Source: Watersipora subatra
Lineage: Eukaryota > Bryozoa > Gymnolaemata > Cheilostomatida > Watersiporidae
Assembly (NCBI RefSeq): GCF_963576615.1
Contig: NC_088714.1
Location: forward strand, 65,418,667-65,482,666
Length of the DNA: 64,000 bases
Direction: 5' to 3'
Under the pieces are notes generated by a model that searched no databases, was not told the origin of the DNA, and saw only the letters and a list, made by a program, of their open reading frames with translations. The position numbers and the translations under genes were made by a program. Positions 32,763 to 45,212 of this stretch are shown piece by piece (position 1 is the first letter of the stretch; every line of letters begins with the position of its first letter).

Positions 32763-32815
32763 CGGTTTGTGATTTTTACCAAACATTATGTTTTATACAT
32801 AAAAATAATATCAGC
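32763..32815. repeat. 52-bp direct repeat, right copy
   Basis: Second copy of the 29134-29185 sequence. Sequence on either side of the two copies is unrelated. Confidence 0.75.
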
Positions 32816-33079
32816 TGGTAAATTTTCTTGCCAAAGGAAACGTAGGAGCGCATTCATACAGACCAGGTAGTGTCTTGCAAGATTATGCGAAAGTGCTGTT
32901 GAGTAAGCCGTGGAAATGAAGATGTCATTATTGCTAGAAGTTGCCCGCTCACACTTGAAGCTAATTTGTGAAGGATATTACAACGTAGAACATCCTGCGC
33001 TGCTAATCCAGGAGTGGTGGTTGTTGGTTACAAGCAGATTATAGTTGAGTTTTAGTAAAGACTGACAGTAAGCCTGAAG

Positions 33080-33285
33080 ATGGGCGGGGAATTATTTCCT
33101 TTCTCATCAGATAGCCTGCAGGTGGGTGTTCAAGTAGGTGGTTCTCAGCAACCTGCTGTAAGACCAAATACATGTATTTTTAGTGACCTGGTGGAAGGCA
33201 CTAAGCATATGCGTTAGAAATATGGATAAGATCAGCCAAAAATGTGGAAATGCATAGACTTCCATGCCAATGCTAAATGACGGGC
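33080..33285. repeat. dispersed repeat, copy 2
   Basis: Diverged copy of 9190-9395, sharing GCAGGTGGGTGTT, the GGTGGAAGGCAC/GCGGAAGGAAC block and CCAAAAA. No array follows this copy. Confidence 0.5.
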
Positions 33286-33393
33286 GTTCCAACTTACATT
33301 AATTCTAGTGAGCTTCATTTTTATATATATTTATGAATGACGTTAGAAGGTGAAACAATGTCATCTTAGAATTTAAAGCCGGACACTGACATA

Positions 33394-33395
<2 letters not shown>

Positions 33396-33481
<86 letters not shown>
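33396..33481. repeat. (TA)n microsatellite
   Basis: About 42 uninterrupted TA repeats ending in ACATGTATATATA. Length is likely polymorphic. Confidence 0.97.
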
Positions 33482-33487
<6 letters not shown>

Positions 33488-33974
33488 ATATATTAATGCT
33501 AATGTGACATCTGGCATCATAACATGTCAGCTCTAATAGGGAAACCTGTTTATACAAAGGACATTTATCTTTGTTTGCTTATTGTCTCTGTGTGTTTGAA
33601 AAAAATTAGTTCTCTAATGTTGTTTTTTTTGTATCTTGCGTTTGATTCATGTCATGTATAGCTTGGTATATATAAGCAAATGATACTCTTTAATATGCGT
33701 CAATCGTTCAGTCAGTTTTCAACTCGATACATCTGCATGTCGCACTTTTACAAATAGACTTTATAATTTGGAACTCCGTCTTATTCCATTGAATAAGCAA
33801 TTCGACACAACACGGGGCTTTCATAGAATGCCCCTTAGGATAGCATAGTGAGAATAACGTGCTATCACAAACTCAATGACCCGCAGACTATAAACAAATC
33901 AAATATATTTTTATATTATATGTTTACATATATCATGTAAATATATGTAGCATATAATGCATTTTAGCATATAT

Positions 33975-34110
33975 ATATGCATTTACATGATATCGTTTGA
34001 TATACCATGTAAATGCATATGAGTTTGCGTGGCATATCAAACAATACCATGTAAATGCATATGAATTTGCGTGGCATATCAAACAATACCATGTAAATGC
34101 ATATATATGC
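33975..34110. repeat. 42-bp tandem repeat, ~3 units
   Basis: ATACCATGTAAATGCATATG is followed by GTTTGCGTGGCATATCAAAC, repeated with few changes. The TGCATATATATGCA palindromes at the edges add local self-complementarity. Confidence 0.85.
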
Positions 34111-34889
34111 TTAAATACATATTGTATCACATTCGTGCTCTCCTATTCCGACTCAACACTGCATGTTTTTATGATGAATTAATTTCTTACTGTTGCGCTC
34201 CGATAGAATTGCTGAGACAATTTGTGGATCCATTGCCAATGACAGAGGCTAGCAGGAACAACTAGTATAATATCGAGTTTTGTCCCAAAAATCATACATG
34301 CTGACGCTGCTTAGAGAATTTCTTACAAAGCAACTTATCAAAATTTGTTTTTAAAAAAGTAAGTCTAACGCAAATTTTATTAAGACCAGTAGACGTGGAA
34401 AGAATTTTCCTTTTGATCCATACAACGCACCACATTTGGCGCCATGTTTTGTAAATATGCTTAGCTATTCTGAACAATTTCATATGTGTCCAAAGCTGGG
34501 TTTTACCAGAAATGGTCATTATTGTCACTATTTCTGGTGAGCAATACAAATGGGAAAGGACAATGAATTCTAATAGACTATTTGCTACATTATGCCCCAG
34601 AGCAATGTAAATATCTCAGACAATATAGCGTTACCGATAAGCTTTTCCGATACCCTAGAAAATACCAGATTTCTAAGTAGCTGGAGTCTCAAATATACCC
34701 ATACTAGGTGAATGACTCGCATTGCACAGGTAATAACTACCCAATGACTTTGAGTAACTTACCTGGTAAGCTAGTAACTTAAGCTAAATCTTTACTATAA
34801 TAATAGCCGTGAAGCCAGCTTGAAGTTATGCGTAACATCAAGCTGGCCAATAGTATTTCCACTAGCGCTGGATAAATATGTGCCCTATT

Positions 34890-35085
34890 ATGTCACAGTA
34901 TGGTAAGAACAGTCTTGTGTATTAGGTTAGCTTGCTAGTTTATAACAGACCTAGAAATTTTGAGTTCAAATCCAGTGGGAAACAGATTTTTTGATTTTTC
35001 CTATCTAAAGCTCTATTGCTATAACTGGACACACGGATGACAGACAAACCCTGAGATTTATATACACTTATATACTAGTATGATC
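34890..35085 (+). repeat. tRNA-derived SINE-like repeat
   Basis: TAGGTTAGCTTGCTAG (A-box-like) and GAGTTCAAATCC (B box) are spaced as in a Pol III promoter. The tail ATAACTGGACACAC ... GACAGACAAACC ends in TATATAC. Same family as 2560-2790. Confidence 0.6.
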
Positions 35086-35311
35086 GAATTTTGTAGAATC
35101 GTTTACAAAGGAAGGAGCAAAATATGTATGAAATATGGCTTTGATCTACATTTGATGCAGCATTTAGTCAAATGGAGATATGATAATGGTACCTTCAAGA
35201 AATATTCATTTGAGATGCGTGCAACTCTATTCTCAGAAGCGAGCAAATGACCAACTCTCCCAGTATTTATTAGACTGGCAAGAAGTTGTATACTACAAGT
35301 TTGCTTGTTGG

Positions 35312-35570
35312 TAACAGTATCACACAGGGGTGTAGACAACAGTATAACACAGGGGTGTAGACAACAGTTTAACACAGGGGTGTAGACAACAGTATAACAC
35401 AGGGGTATAGATAACAGTATACACAGGGGTGTAGACAACAGTATATCAGAGGGGTGTAGATAAAAGTATAACACAGGGGTGTAGATAACAGTATGACACA
35501 AGGGTGTCAATAACAGTATAACACAGGAGTGTAGATAACAATATAACTTAAGGGGTGTAGATTAATGTGG
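35312..35570. repeat. 25-bp minisatellite, ~10 units
   Basis: Unit ACACAGGGGTGTAGACAACAGTATA with small length changes. It lies about 600 bp upstream of the deaminase-like gene at 36161. Confidence 0.93.
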
Positions 35571-36160
35571 CTTTAGGGGATGTACAAACAGATAGCCTTC
35601 CCACATGTTCATTGGGATGTGGTAGGAGAGGCTGGTGACAACACTTAATTGATTATTAATTGAAACACCCCTATTATCTGTAACTCGCAGTGTGTATTCT
35701 CTTAGGATTCAGTAAGATTTGACGAATGAAGGGATTGACTGTGCTAAAAATTCTGAATTGCATTTCAGTCACTAATAGCCCTGCACTTGGAACGCTGACA
35801 TATTGAGGGTAGAGTCAGCATGCCTCATTCAAAAGCTCACAATTCGATATGTTTACATTGGTCGTTTAACAATGTGTCTAATGCTAGCCATTATTTGAAC
35901 TGGTAATTGATTTTGCTGTTGGAAAAGTAGTGCCTCGAAACTTCCTTTTATCACCAATAGACTAGAGGACAAGCTGACGCAAACTGATCGCCTTATTCAA
36001 AACTTTAAGTCATCAGGCTGCCTGTTGGGCATGCTGAATTTAAGATGAGGAGAATTTTGTCAATAATTTTCCAAGAGTTACGTTTATACAAAATTTGTTT
36101 GCATTTTTGAGGTAGGGGAACATTTCTTCATCGTAAGGCTATGCTAAAAGAGCTCACAAA

Positions 36161-37010
36161 ATGGCTGACGTTTCTAATGTTAGAAACGATGATTTGTTAG
36201 AAAAAGGTAAGTAATCATATGATCTTTGCTTAACTAGATACGCCTTTGGTACTACGGCTAGACCAGAAAGCTTTTGCAGATAGTGTGATTCTGCATTTAG
36301 TGGTTAAGTTTTTTTTGTCAAAAGTTGCAAGGTTTGCGCTGTTTACCAAATTTGGCATTTGGCATAAGAGTAGTATAAACTGGCAGATTTTTTTGACAGA
36401 TGAAACATGGTTTAAGTTACTTTTATCGTATGTCCAGTTTCCTATTGCAGATGGCGTGTACGAGCTCTTTGAGAAATCTAGCTTGTCTCAGCGAAGGACA
36501 AGGAGAGAGTATTGTATAGCTCAGCTTCGGTTGGATCCAGATTTAAACTTGGAGGAGTTTCATGCCATTTACGCTGAACCCAATCACAGAGGCAAGTCTT
36601 CTGCTGAGAGGGTCTGTGAACTCTTTGCTAAACGTTACCAAGATGTTCAAACACCCGACATGGTTTTTCGAGTTTACACAAATTACGCACCTACAAAAAG
36701 AAGCGTAAAAATATGGAAGTCTTTCCAAAAGCGGTACAAGATGAAGATAGACATGCGGGCAGTCTGCCCCGATAGTCAAGGGGAAAATGAGCTGAAAGAA
36801 ATGTTACAGGAGAACGGAAACATTCGGTTGCGCGCTTTCAAGAAGTCTGATTGGTCCAAATTAGCCAAGATGATACAAAAAGCTCCCATTCCAGGAACAT
36901 TGCCAGATGTTGCTGCGCCATCGAACGAAAGGCTGGCAGCAGATGCTGCTGCCAAGAAAGTTTTTGCGAGGTTGCGACCAGCTCGTGTGAAAAGTAATAT
37001 TAAAAAGTGA
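36161..37010 (+). CDS. AID/APOBEC-like deaminase-fold protein, zinc site degenerate (gene A)
   Basis: Two exons, 36161-36206 and 36451-37010 (AAAG|GTAAGT, TTGCAG|AT, phase 1), 201 residues. Paralogue of 57930-58972 with the same 46-bp first exon and phase. The family call rests on layout: conserved YCIAQL (36-41), then Ser66-Ala-Glu68 where deaminases have His-x-Glu, 27 residues, then TNYAP with Pro96 where Pro-Cys-x2-4-Cys is expected, then a Trp/helix/strand pattern ending in a DWSKLAKMI segment. His is replaced by Ser66, the first Cys by Thr97 and the second by Ser100, so zinc binding and catalysis are not expected. No signal peptide or membrane segment. The C-terminal NERLAADA motif is shared with the paralogue. 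Function is unknown; deaminase ancestry is inference. Confidence 0.75.
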
Positions 37011-37893
37011 TTCAAGCAAAAACATTTGTTGCTATGGCTGCCCGAAAGGTGACAGGAAGTACATGTGATCGTTATAGACGTATTTACTCTCACAATATAT
37101 AGCGCACTGCACAATACCTTTGTGTCCTTGATCTTTGTGTCCTTGACATATTAACAGAAAGTGTGACAGTAATCCTTAAACGCTGCTGCTGCCTTTAGCT
37201 GTTTCTAATATAAATAGAGAAAGTACCACTAGGCTAGTAATCTATTTACTAAATGATTTCTACAGACATGAATGTTTTACTCAATATAACATTTATACTG
37301 TATAACCATACTTGTCTCTGAATACTGAGTGTAGACGCCAGCATCGTCGATGCAGTCACCAATCATTGCATCTCAGAGGCAATTCTTTTTAATCAATTTT
37401 TTTCTGCAAGTCGGCCATCTTAAATATGGAAACAAAATACTGTAACATCTATATGTGAGCTTCTCAGTGAGCTTCTCGGTGAGCCATTCAAAAAAGACAC
37501 AAATGACAAAATCCGTTGTTTGGTTAGGATATCAGTGACTCTTCTACTCGAGGTTATCAGTAATGTTTTCAAGTAGGCAGATAAAGCGAGTGAGTTATTG
37601 ATTATGGGTTATGCCATCAACACACCACTATTATTATTATGTCAAGCGTTTTAATACGGTCGACGTATTGTGCATCATGCTCCAAATACTTGAAGGGTTG
37701 TCCACCCCTCGTCTCACCAGTCTTCATTCGACTAGCACTATCATATTAGTAAGATCCGTGTAGTCAACCATGACATAGTCAGCATGATTATAGAACAGAA
37801 TAACTTCAGGTTAATTACATCCGTCAGTGCAGCCTAAGCTATGCAGATTGCACAATCGATCTTCGAGGGATTTCTGACACACCCCAACAGCAT
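37011..37893. other. intergenic, no feature seen
   Basis: 3' flank of gene A. No AATAAA was found close to the stop and no other coding frame was recognised. Confidence 0.5.
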
Positions 37894-38766
37894 TTGACTT
37901 GCAACAAAATTCACATTACAGTTATTTGATATCAAAAGATTCACCATGTCTTAATCTGCTGTGTTGAAGGTGCAAAATATGTGGAAATGTGATTACAAGT
38001 TCTTAAAAGCTAAAAAACGAACAGTTAATCGCAGCCACACGAGACCGCCGTAGTTTGGATTCTCTTTCCAAAACGGCTTAAATGTGATGCAGTTGTGGTA
38101 GATGGTTTCTGTTTACACTTTCATGCAACCTTATTCGTCGAAATATTTTCACAAATATACTTCACGCATTCAATAAAACCATGTCTATTGTTCTTACGCA
38201 TCTGTTTTATCGTCATTGTAATGCTGTCACTTTTAGCACTGATATCTTATAACTTGCCGTAAAAATTCATTTGATTTTTTCACCTTAGATCGAAGGAGTA
38301 CATATCATTGTCTGATAATCAAGACAAGCCTATTAGTTACCTGTGATAATCGAAAAATGCTGCAAAAATTATTTTTGAAGTATTGGGTCACATGATCAGA
38401 TTACGACTTGACGATTAGATCAAGCCGAAACAAAACTGTAAAGTAGCAAGCATCTATATTTGATACGGGGTCTTCGGTAAACCCGAAGTGTTTGTCATAA
38501 AATAGTGCTACGATAAGTTTTATATTGAACTTTTTATTGGCCTTTTAATTCACGTGAGAACATCATGTGACAAGACAATAACCAAACTGTAATGACTACA
38601 TCAGAAAAATAAGCAGATTCAATCTACGGCAGCTTTTCATTTTTGAGTTTTTAAGAGCTTGTAATCACATTTCCACGTATTTGGCACCTACAACACAACA
38701 TAGTAAGACTTGGTGAATCTTTTGATACCAAATAACTGTAACGTGAATTTTGTTGCAAGTCAACCC
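37894..38766. mobile_element. foldback MITE, copy 1 (~125-bp inverted ends)
   Basis: Begins TTGACTTGCAACAAAATTCA and ends with its reverse complement. Inverted ends extend through ATATGTGGAAATGTGATTAC. The whole element matches 42871-43776. No coding capacity. Confidence 0.88.
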
Positions 38767-39679
38767 TTAACATTAGTTCAGCTTACTTGGAGAAATTTAA
38801 AATAAATTTTTTGTAAAAGTTAAGTATTCCCGGTGCTGAATGTAAGGCTCTGTTTGTGGGCAAAGGAATCTTCTTAGTTTTCTCTATCAAATCCGGTGAC
38901 CCAACCTTCTGTTACGTCTCATGGCAATAAGTAAGCTCAAGTGCTTAACCTTAGGCCACACTAGCACAGTTTTTGACCCAGTAATGAATGAATTTATCTT
39001 GCGACTTTCCTAATCGCTGCAGGTGTTCATTCAAGCAGGGCTTAGGAAACACAAGAATTTCATCCAGCAACACCTGACATGCTACAACTGTCACATTTTT
39101 CTAGCATGACAGCGATTACTCGTTGAAAAGCGAATATACTGTTTTTAACATCAAAAGGCATAATTTCATATGAATAAATGTCATATGAAGTAGTCCTGTC
39201 TTCATATCATATAAAATTTTATATACACCTTCAAATTTCATGTAAAGTTTTATATGAAATTCTGACCTCATGCTCTAAGGGTTTGGAGAAAAGCTTCGTG
39301 TAAACAAGATTTTCAACCAACACTTGAAGAAAGATAATATATTCGAGTAATGTACACTCTGCATTTAACAATCACATGTAAAAGACTGAGTCATTATGAA
39401 AATGTTTTTTTCATATAAAAAACTATGATAGTTTGATTGATGTCGAAGCATAAACTTTGCCAAACACAACTTGGTACATGTATATGCAAAGCACACCATT
39501 AACCAAAATATATATTTCATGTTTTAGGCACTGAAGGCAAGACTGAAGATTGCAGACAAATGTGTTATTACGTTTGGTGGAGTGTATAGAGGATAAACCT
39601 AGAAAGCAGACATAGGAGAAGGTTGATAACTTTAGATATAGTTTAGAGAAATGTATGTCAGCAATGACTGTCATTATTT

Positions 39680-39850
39680 ATCTTTACTATAATAAGATCC
39701 ATGTCTGTCTGTCTGCAGCTACACCCTTAGCATTAGGATAAAACGGTTGCACCACACGGGAGTCAAATCAGATATCAAATTTAAAGTCAAGCGCGCCACC
39801 ACTGCGTGACTCGACCACCTTTCCACACCTAAGAATAACTATGCGCATAC
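39680..39850 (-). repeat. SINE-like repeat, second family
   Basis: On the minus strand it starts near GTGGCGCGCTTGAC and ends in GCAGACAGACAGACATGG followed by ATCTTATTATAGTA, a tail style common to invertebrate SINEs. The B box is degenerate. Confidence 0.4.
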
Positions 39851-40157
39851 TTACTATGTATGACTGTTTCTCACAGCCAGCGCACAAGACTGCCATCGTA
39901 CTAGTATGAATAAAAACAGTAAGTAAGCCTTGTGTAAATTAGTGACTTTCCTGGAAATGTTACAACAATATTGTTATAACAAGATAATGGTTGTCAAATA
40001 AATGTCTAGCTGGCAGCTATCGCTAAGTCTGACATGTTCAGTTCATCTATCTTTAAAAAAATGTTTAACGCAACCACTAGGTCAGGCATTGTTATAACTA
40101 ACTCATCTGAGAACAGAGTGTTCACCATTTTAGAAAAAAAATTCCGAATTTGAAAGA

Positions 40158-40580
40158 AAAATTTCCCACATGTTTTGACGTTTTAAAATAAACGTGCTTG
40201 AAAATATTTTTAAAACATGTGCGTTGAAAACAGAGCTGCGTAGGAATGATGTAAGGATGTCACCAATGAGTACGATGAAAATTCAACTTCCGATCGCAAA
40301 GATTTTTGCAATAATACGAATATTGATATTTACATGATACGTAGTACTTTTTTGTTGCTACGTTGTTTTCAAAAATACCCTCATCTCCTTAAACCGGAGG
40401 GTTGAATCGCTTCGAAAAATTAAACATGCGATGGTTGAAACACTTTACACGCTACAAAGATTAAAAATATGACAAAAATTCACAGTATGTAACACTAGTG
40501 AAAGTGCCAGTTGAGTCATGTTAGGATATAAGGCCTTTGTTGCAGCTTTAGTACTAAACTCTGGGGTCAAGACATTCTCT
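40158..40580. repeat. dispersed repeat, copy 1
   Basis: Long block shared with 63630-64000, including CGTTTTAAAATAAACGTG, AAAACAGAGCTGCG, GTCACCAATGAGTACGATGA and AAACCGGAGGGTTGAATCGC. Class unknown. Confidence 0.8.
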
Positions 40581-41008
40581 TTAGCTTGCAGGTCACATAC
40601 AAAGGTGCTTTTATGAGCTTAACCTTTCTATCTTGTCAAAGTAACTAAAGCGCCTTGAAAACCCTTGATTCAGGGTGTTGATATGGTCACAGTAGCGTTG
40701 TCCTCCCTGTCTTCTCACAAAAACTTGAAGCAAGGAAAGTGCAGCATATCCGCTCGAATGTCACTTGTGAATAATAATAGCCGCTGGCTTCACAGTCAAA
40801 TGAAAGTCAATTATTGATTTGTCCTCCCTTGCAGCTTCAAATTGAGTGTGTTGAGTGCAGTGTACCTGGATTTGATCCAGGGCTTGTTTTATGAAACAAG
40901 TACATGTAATGTACTTGGGCTTGGCCCCAGGGGTCATCTATAATAGAACAGATGAAGTCAGTCTAGCTCTGCCAACCAAAGTGAACAGATGCTCGCTCCT
41001 ATACTCAA

Positions 41009-41450
41009 TGTTTCCATGACGACATAATTTGCAAACTTGAGCCAATCCGCAAGCTAATCATGGAAACAGCATAAATTCACTAGCTAAGCGAGTTTTGTGA
41101 TTCGCAAAACTTTATCGAATCCATCATGCTTGCGAATAATGGAAACAGCACTTGCGAATGATGCGCATTAAAATACCGCGCCAGCTATTCAATTTTAAGC
41201 ATTTTCAATACTTCCGGTGTCCTTTCTCGATCGAGTTTCACGGATTTGCGTCACCGATACTTGCGGCGTTAATTACTAACCTAATAGCGTAGACTTCCTC
41301 ACCTTTTTTCAACATGGCGCCGGCATTAATCCGCATCATGCGAATGTCTATAGAAACATTAAATTCATTCGATAACAGAACTTGTACACAACTCCAAATC
41401 CGCATGATGCGCTTCATCTGTGTCATCAGTTGTCATGGAAACTGCAAACA
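41009..41450. repeat. putative MITE with GTTTCCATGAC ends
   Basis: Left ATGTTTCCATGACGAC and right GTCATGGAAACTGCAAACAT are inverted. ATGGAAACAGCA and CGCATCATGCG motifs recur inside. Target duplication not established. Confidence 0.4.
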
Positions 41451-42555
41451 TGCGAAGCAAAATACAGACATAAATTGCATCCCTTGCAGCTTCCTGTTGA
41501 GTGTTTTAAAATGTTTTCCTGATTTTCAACAGGAAAACCATATCATTCATGCATGCGTTCATCACTTTTTTGGCATGAAAACAAACATCTCAGCGCTTGA
41601 GCCACATGTTTCAAGCAACACAAGCGAGTCTTATAGTAACTGCCATTTTCTGCTGAGAGCATTTGTTTTACTGAGCTGACTCACGTTGTCATGGGTGAAA
41701 AGCTCATCATACTGGGCATCAGTATCTCTTAGAAACTGTTTTAGTTTCCTGCGATGACACGCCGCTTCTCTCTTGAGGTAGTTGATCATCTTCATTGCAT
41801 CTACCATCAACCATGGAAATCTTCACTGAGCTTGCCACAGAGCAGTGTTAGGTAAATTGTGCAATGGAGAGCAATGCATAGTCCTAGTCAGAGCCTGCCA
41901 TTGCTCTCCATGGCTCCAATCATGAGAGCATAATTCCTTGCATAATTCATTATGCAATGATTCCATGACAAAGCGTAATTTCATGAAATTTAGAGATGTT
42001 GATTATTTAAATAAAATTTTATGCCAAGGCTTGTGTTCATGATATTCTGTGATATACCATATTTTAATAAGATTTTAAGCCAGTGCATATTTTTATGAAA
42101 TTGCGAGATGTGGAATAATTTAATAAGAATTCATGACAAAGTGTAATTTCATGAAGTTCTGAGTTGTCTGACTCATTATCAGTCGCTCCAACAATCCCTA
42201 CTCCTTTTCAGTCAGAGCTGGTGCTCCATCAGTAGTAACAGAAATACAATTGGTAAGAGACAGTCCTGCTTCCCTTAGTTTCTCTAAGGTAACTGTATAT
42301 ATTATAGATCCTGTTGTATTTCCCCTTTAATGCCAACAAGAGTTAACAACCTCTCTACAATTCTTTTTACATTAAAGAATCTGCAAACAATGCTTTGCAA
42401 ATATTAGAAACAAAAACCACATTTTACAAACAGCTAGCACATGATGCAACTGTCTACTTATATTCAATGCATTTTATATGTTGTATTTTATAAGCACATC
42501 TATAAACATTCAGCTAAATTGTACTTTTATGTAACAAATCATGAAAACCGAAATA

Positions 42556-44164
42556 CAGGCAAACTCGGATAACTGAAACTTCACGGGACCGAACGAAAGT
42601 GTTCGAGTTATCAGAGCGTTCAAGTTATCAGAGCACTGTCACAAGTTCATTTATTTATTAGTAGTTGAATGTACATATACAACCTATATATAAATCAACT
42701 GCATAGATGGCTTGTTGAAAATTAAAAGGCTTCTACTGTAAAGTTTAAAAAAACTTTCATCAGAAAGTATGGAGACTTTTCTATAGCTTGATTGCTGGTG
42801 AAATGCTCAGAAAAAAAGACATCTTTTTCTTTTGAGCGTTTTAACTAAGATCAAGTTTGCCTATTTTTCTTTAAAGGTTGACTTGCAACAAAATTCACAT
42901 TACAGTTATTTGATATCAAAAGATTCACCATGTTTTACTCTGCTGTTTTGTAGGTGCAAAATATGTGGAAATGTGATTACAAGCTCTTAAAAGCTAAAAA
43001 AACGAACAGTTTATCGCATCCATCACAAAACCGCCGTAGATTGGAATATCTTTCCAAAACGGCTCAAATGGGACGTAGTTGTACAAGATGGCTTCTGTTT
43101 ACACTTTCACACAACCTAATTCGTCGAAATAATTTCACAAATATACTTCACGCATTCAATAAAACCATGTCTATTGTTCTTACGCATCTATTTTATCGTT
43201 ATTGTAATGCTGTCACTTTCAGCACTGATATCCTATAGCCTGCCGTAAAAATTCGTTTAATTTTTCAACCTTAGCTCTAAGGAGTACATATCATTGCCTG
43301 ATAAACATGACAAGCCTTTTGGTCACATGTGATAATCGAAAAATGCTGCAGAAATTATTCGCGAAGTATGGGTCACATGATCAGATTACGACTAGACGAT
43401 TAGACCAAGCCGAAACAAAACTGTAAAGTAGCGAGCATCTATATTTGATACGGGCTTTTTGGTAAAACCCGAAGTGTTTGTCATTAACTAGTGCTACGAG
43501 AAGTTTTATATCGAGCCTTTTATTGGCCTTTCAATTTACATGAGAACGTCTCGTGACAAAACAATAACCAAATGTAATGACTACGTCAGAAAATAAATTA
43601 ATTCCGATCTACGGCGGTTTCGTGATGGCTGCGATTAACTGTTCATTTTTAAGCTTTTAAGAGCTTGTAATCACATTTCCACATATTTTGCACCTACAAC
43701 ACAACAGAGTAAGACATGGTAAATCTTTCGATGCCAAATAACTGTAATGTGAATTTTGTTGCAAGCCAACCTTTAAGTTTATTCGAAGGTTAGCTCATTT
43801 TTCCTTGCTTTCGGAGGGAGGAGGAGGGCCATCGCTAAGGAGGGCCATCGCTAAACGGATGTTTGGTAAAATTTGATTTTTCCCAAACCTTTAGAAAAGT
43901 CGTTAACAAAAATATTTTGCCGATGATGGTAATAACGACGTCTAGGAACTACTAAAAGTTGAGGTTTATCTTTATGTCTTGGAATAAAGTGATATTCTAA
44001 AGCGATAACAACCGTCACAGTAGCTGTTGAGCAAAAAACTGTTCGAGTTAACCAAACTGCGTTATCTGAATCAATTTATCATTGCGTGTGAACAAACCAA
44101 ACACATCCGTTTGAGTTAACCATGTGTTCGAGCTATCCGAGGGCGAATTATTCATGTTTGACTG
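42556..44164. mobile_element. Tigger/pogo-like non-autonomous transposon
   Basis: Left end CAGGCAAACTCGGATAAC, right end reversed CAGTCAAACATGAATAATTC, with TA duplications at 42554-42555 and 44165-44166. FGAGTTA-like motifs (TTCGAGTTATC, TTCGAGTTAAC) repeat near both ends. No transposase. It interrupts the hAT relic and contains the foldback MITE copy 2. Confidence 0.75.
42871..43776. mobile_element. foldback MITE, copy 2, TTAA-flanked
   Basis: TTAAAGGTTGACTTGCAAC ... GTTGCAAGCCAACCTTTAA. The TTAA at both edges suggests piggyBac-type target choice. Inverted ends of about 125 bp; central part shared with copy 1 (TGATACGGG, GAAGTGTTTGTCAT, TTTATTGGCCTTT). Confidence 0.88.
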
Positions 44165-45212
44165 TATTTTTACCTGATATGTCTAGTTGTACCACATCTC
44201 AAATATCTGTTGACTCATCTAGGACAGCTAACAAATTCACTTACCATTGTGCATTATGCACTTCTACATGTAGTTGCCTTACTAGGTCACTAGCTAATTC
44301 ATCCATGCGCCATGTAGGCCTACGTGTTTACAGAGATAGCAGGACTGAAAGCGTTTTGTCAACAATGTCTTTTTCTCAGGAAAGGTTGTCTCCGGACAAA
44401 AAGACATTGTTTTGCGTGTTGACTTCCAACACGCAAGGCAACTTGAACAGTATGATTGTATGGTGCCACAGCTTCTGCAAGCGACCTTGACACACACTAG
44501 AAGCTTCTGTAACTCTCTTCTCCAGTGAAGAGAAGTTTTGTAACATTGCAGTCTATGGCATGAATACCATTCTCAAGATTTTGACTTTCTCTTTTCTGGC
44601 TTGATAACTTGATGGAAACATTTGATCAAACTTCTCTCTGTGCTTAGCATGGTAGTGTCTCTGAATATTAGTTTTTTTGATAACAGCAACTGTATCACGG
44701 CATTGAGGTTTAGCATAATGCAGTATAAAAAGAAACTCCATCGCCCAGTCATCATTAAATATTAGAGTAGCAAGCTGTAACTTCTGCTTTTCTCTACTTC
44801 AGCCATTATCAATATGTCCATTTACAGATTAATAGAAGTATATGAAACAAAACTGAGTTTTCAACATACTTATAGGTAAGCGACAGTAAGTTACTAGCCA
44901 ATGAAACACAGATGAAATTACATGTATAAGTAAGTACATTACCAAATGAGCCATGCAGAGAGAGGTGATAGAGAATTGAAGTACTTAGAATAGAAATCCT
45001 ATTTATACAGTCTATATATACATGTATATTTAACTGTAGATCTGGCCAGAACATTATGTTGTGTGATGCAGTATTTTGGATGCTTACAATAAATATACAG
45101 CACATAGGTTATGCAGAACAGATCCAGTGAGTTTCACTAACTATTTCACCCACGAAAATTAGCACAAGCAAGTGGGCCACAGACCATAGTTTGGCGATCC
45201 TTGTTCTAGGTA

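Larger units (their letters stand above)
41690..45212 (-). pseudogene. decayed hAT transposase, GTF2IRD2/ZBED-like
   Basis: Read right to left. A hAT-type terminal repeat lies at about 45150-45212 (reversed: GGATCGCCAAACTATGG then GTGGCCC). A BED-like zinc segment follows at 44741-44553 (DTVAVIKKTNIQRHYHAKH). Then come FLSGDNLSEKK, LASDLVRQLHVEV and LDESTDI with stops (44500-44167), a gap caused by an inserted Tigger-like element, then ISVTTDGAPAL (about 42215-42255, around the catalytic Asp) and MINYLKREAACHRRKLKQFL (about 41690-41830). No hAT dimerisation domain was found, so the 3' end is lost. Not functional. Confidence 0.75.

Noticed and set aside
35103-35510. 135-codon minus-strand frame
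   Set aside because: Mostly the 25-bp minisatellite; the repeat changes frame between units.
36246-36450. N-terminal extension of gene A upstream of 36451
   Set aside because: The extension lies in the intron; the acceptor TTGCAG at 36450 and the conserved 46-bp first exon shared with gene B give a better model.
41314-41679. 121-codon plus-strand frame
   Set aside because: Overlaps a probable MITE with inverted ends and has no recognised domain.
44122-44490. 122-codon plus-strand frame
   Set aside because: It is the reverse strand of the hAT transposase relic, whose minus-strand translation shows family motifs.
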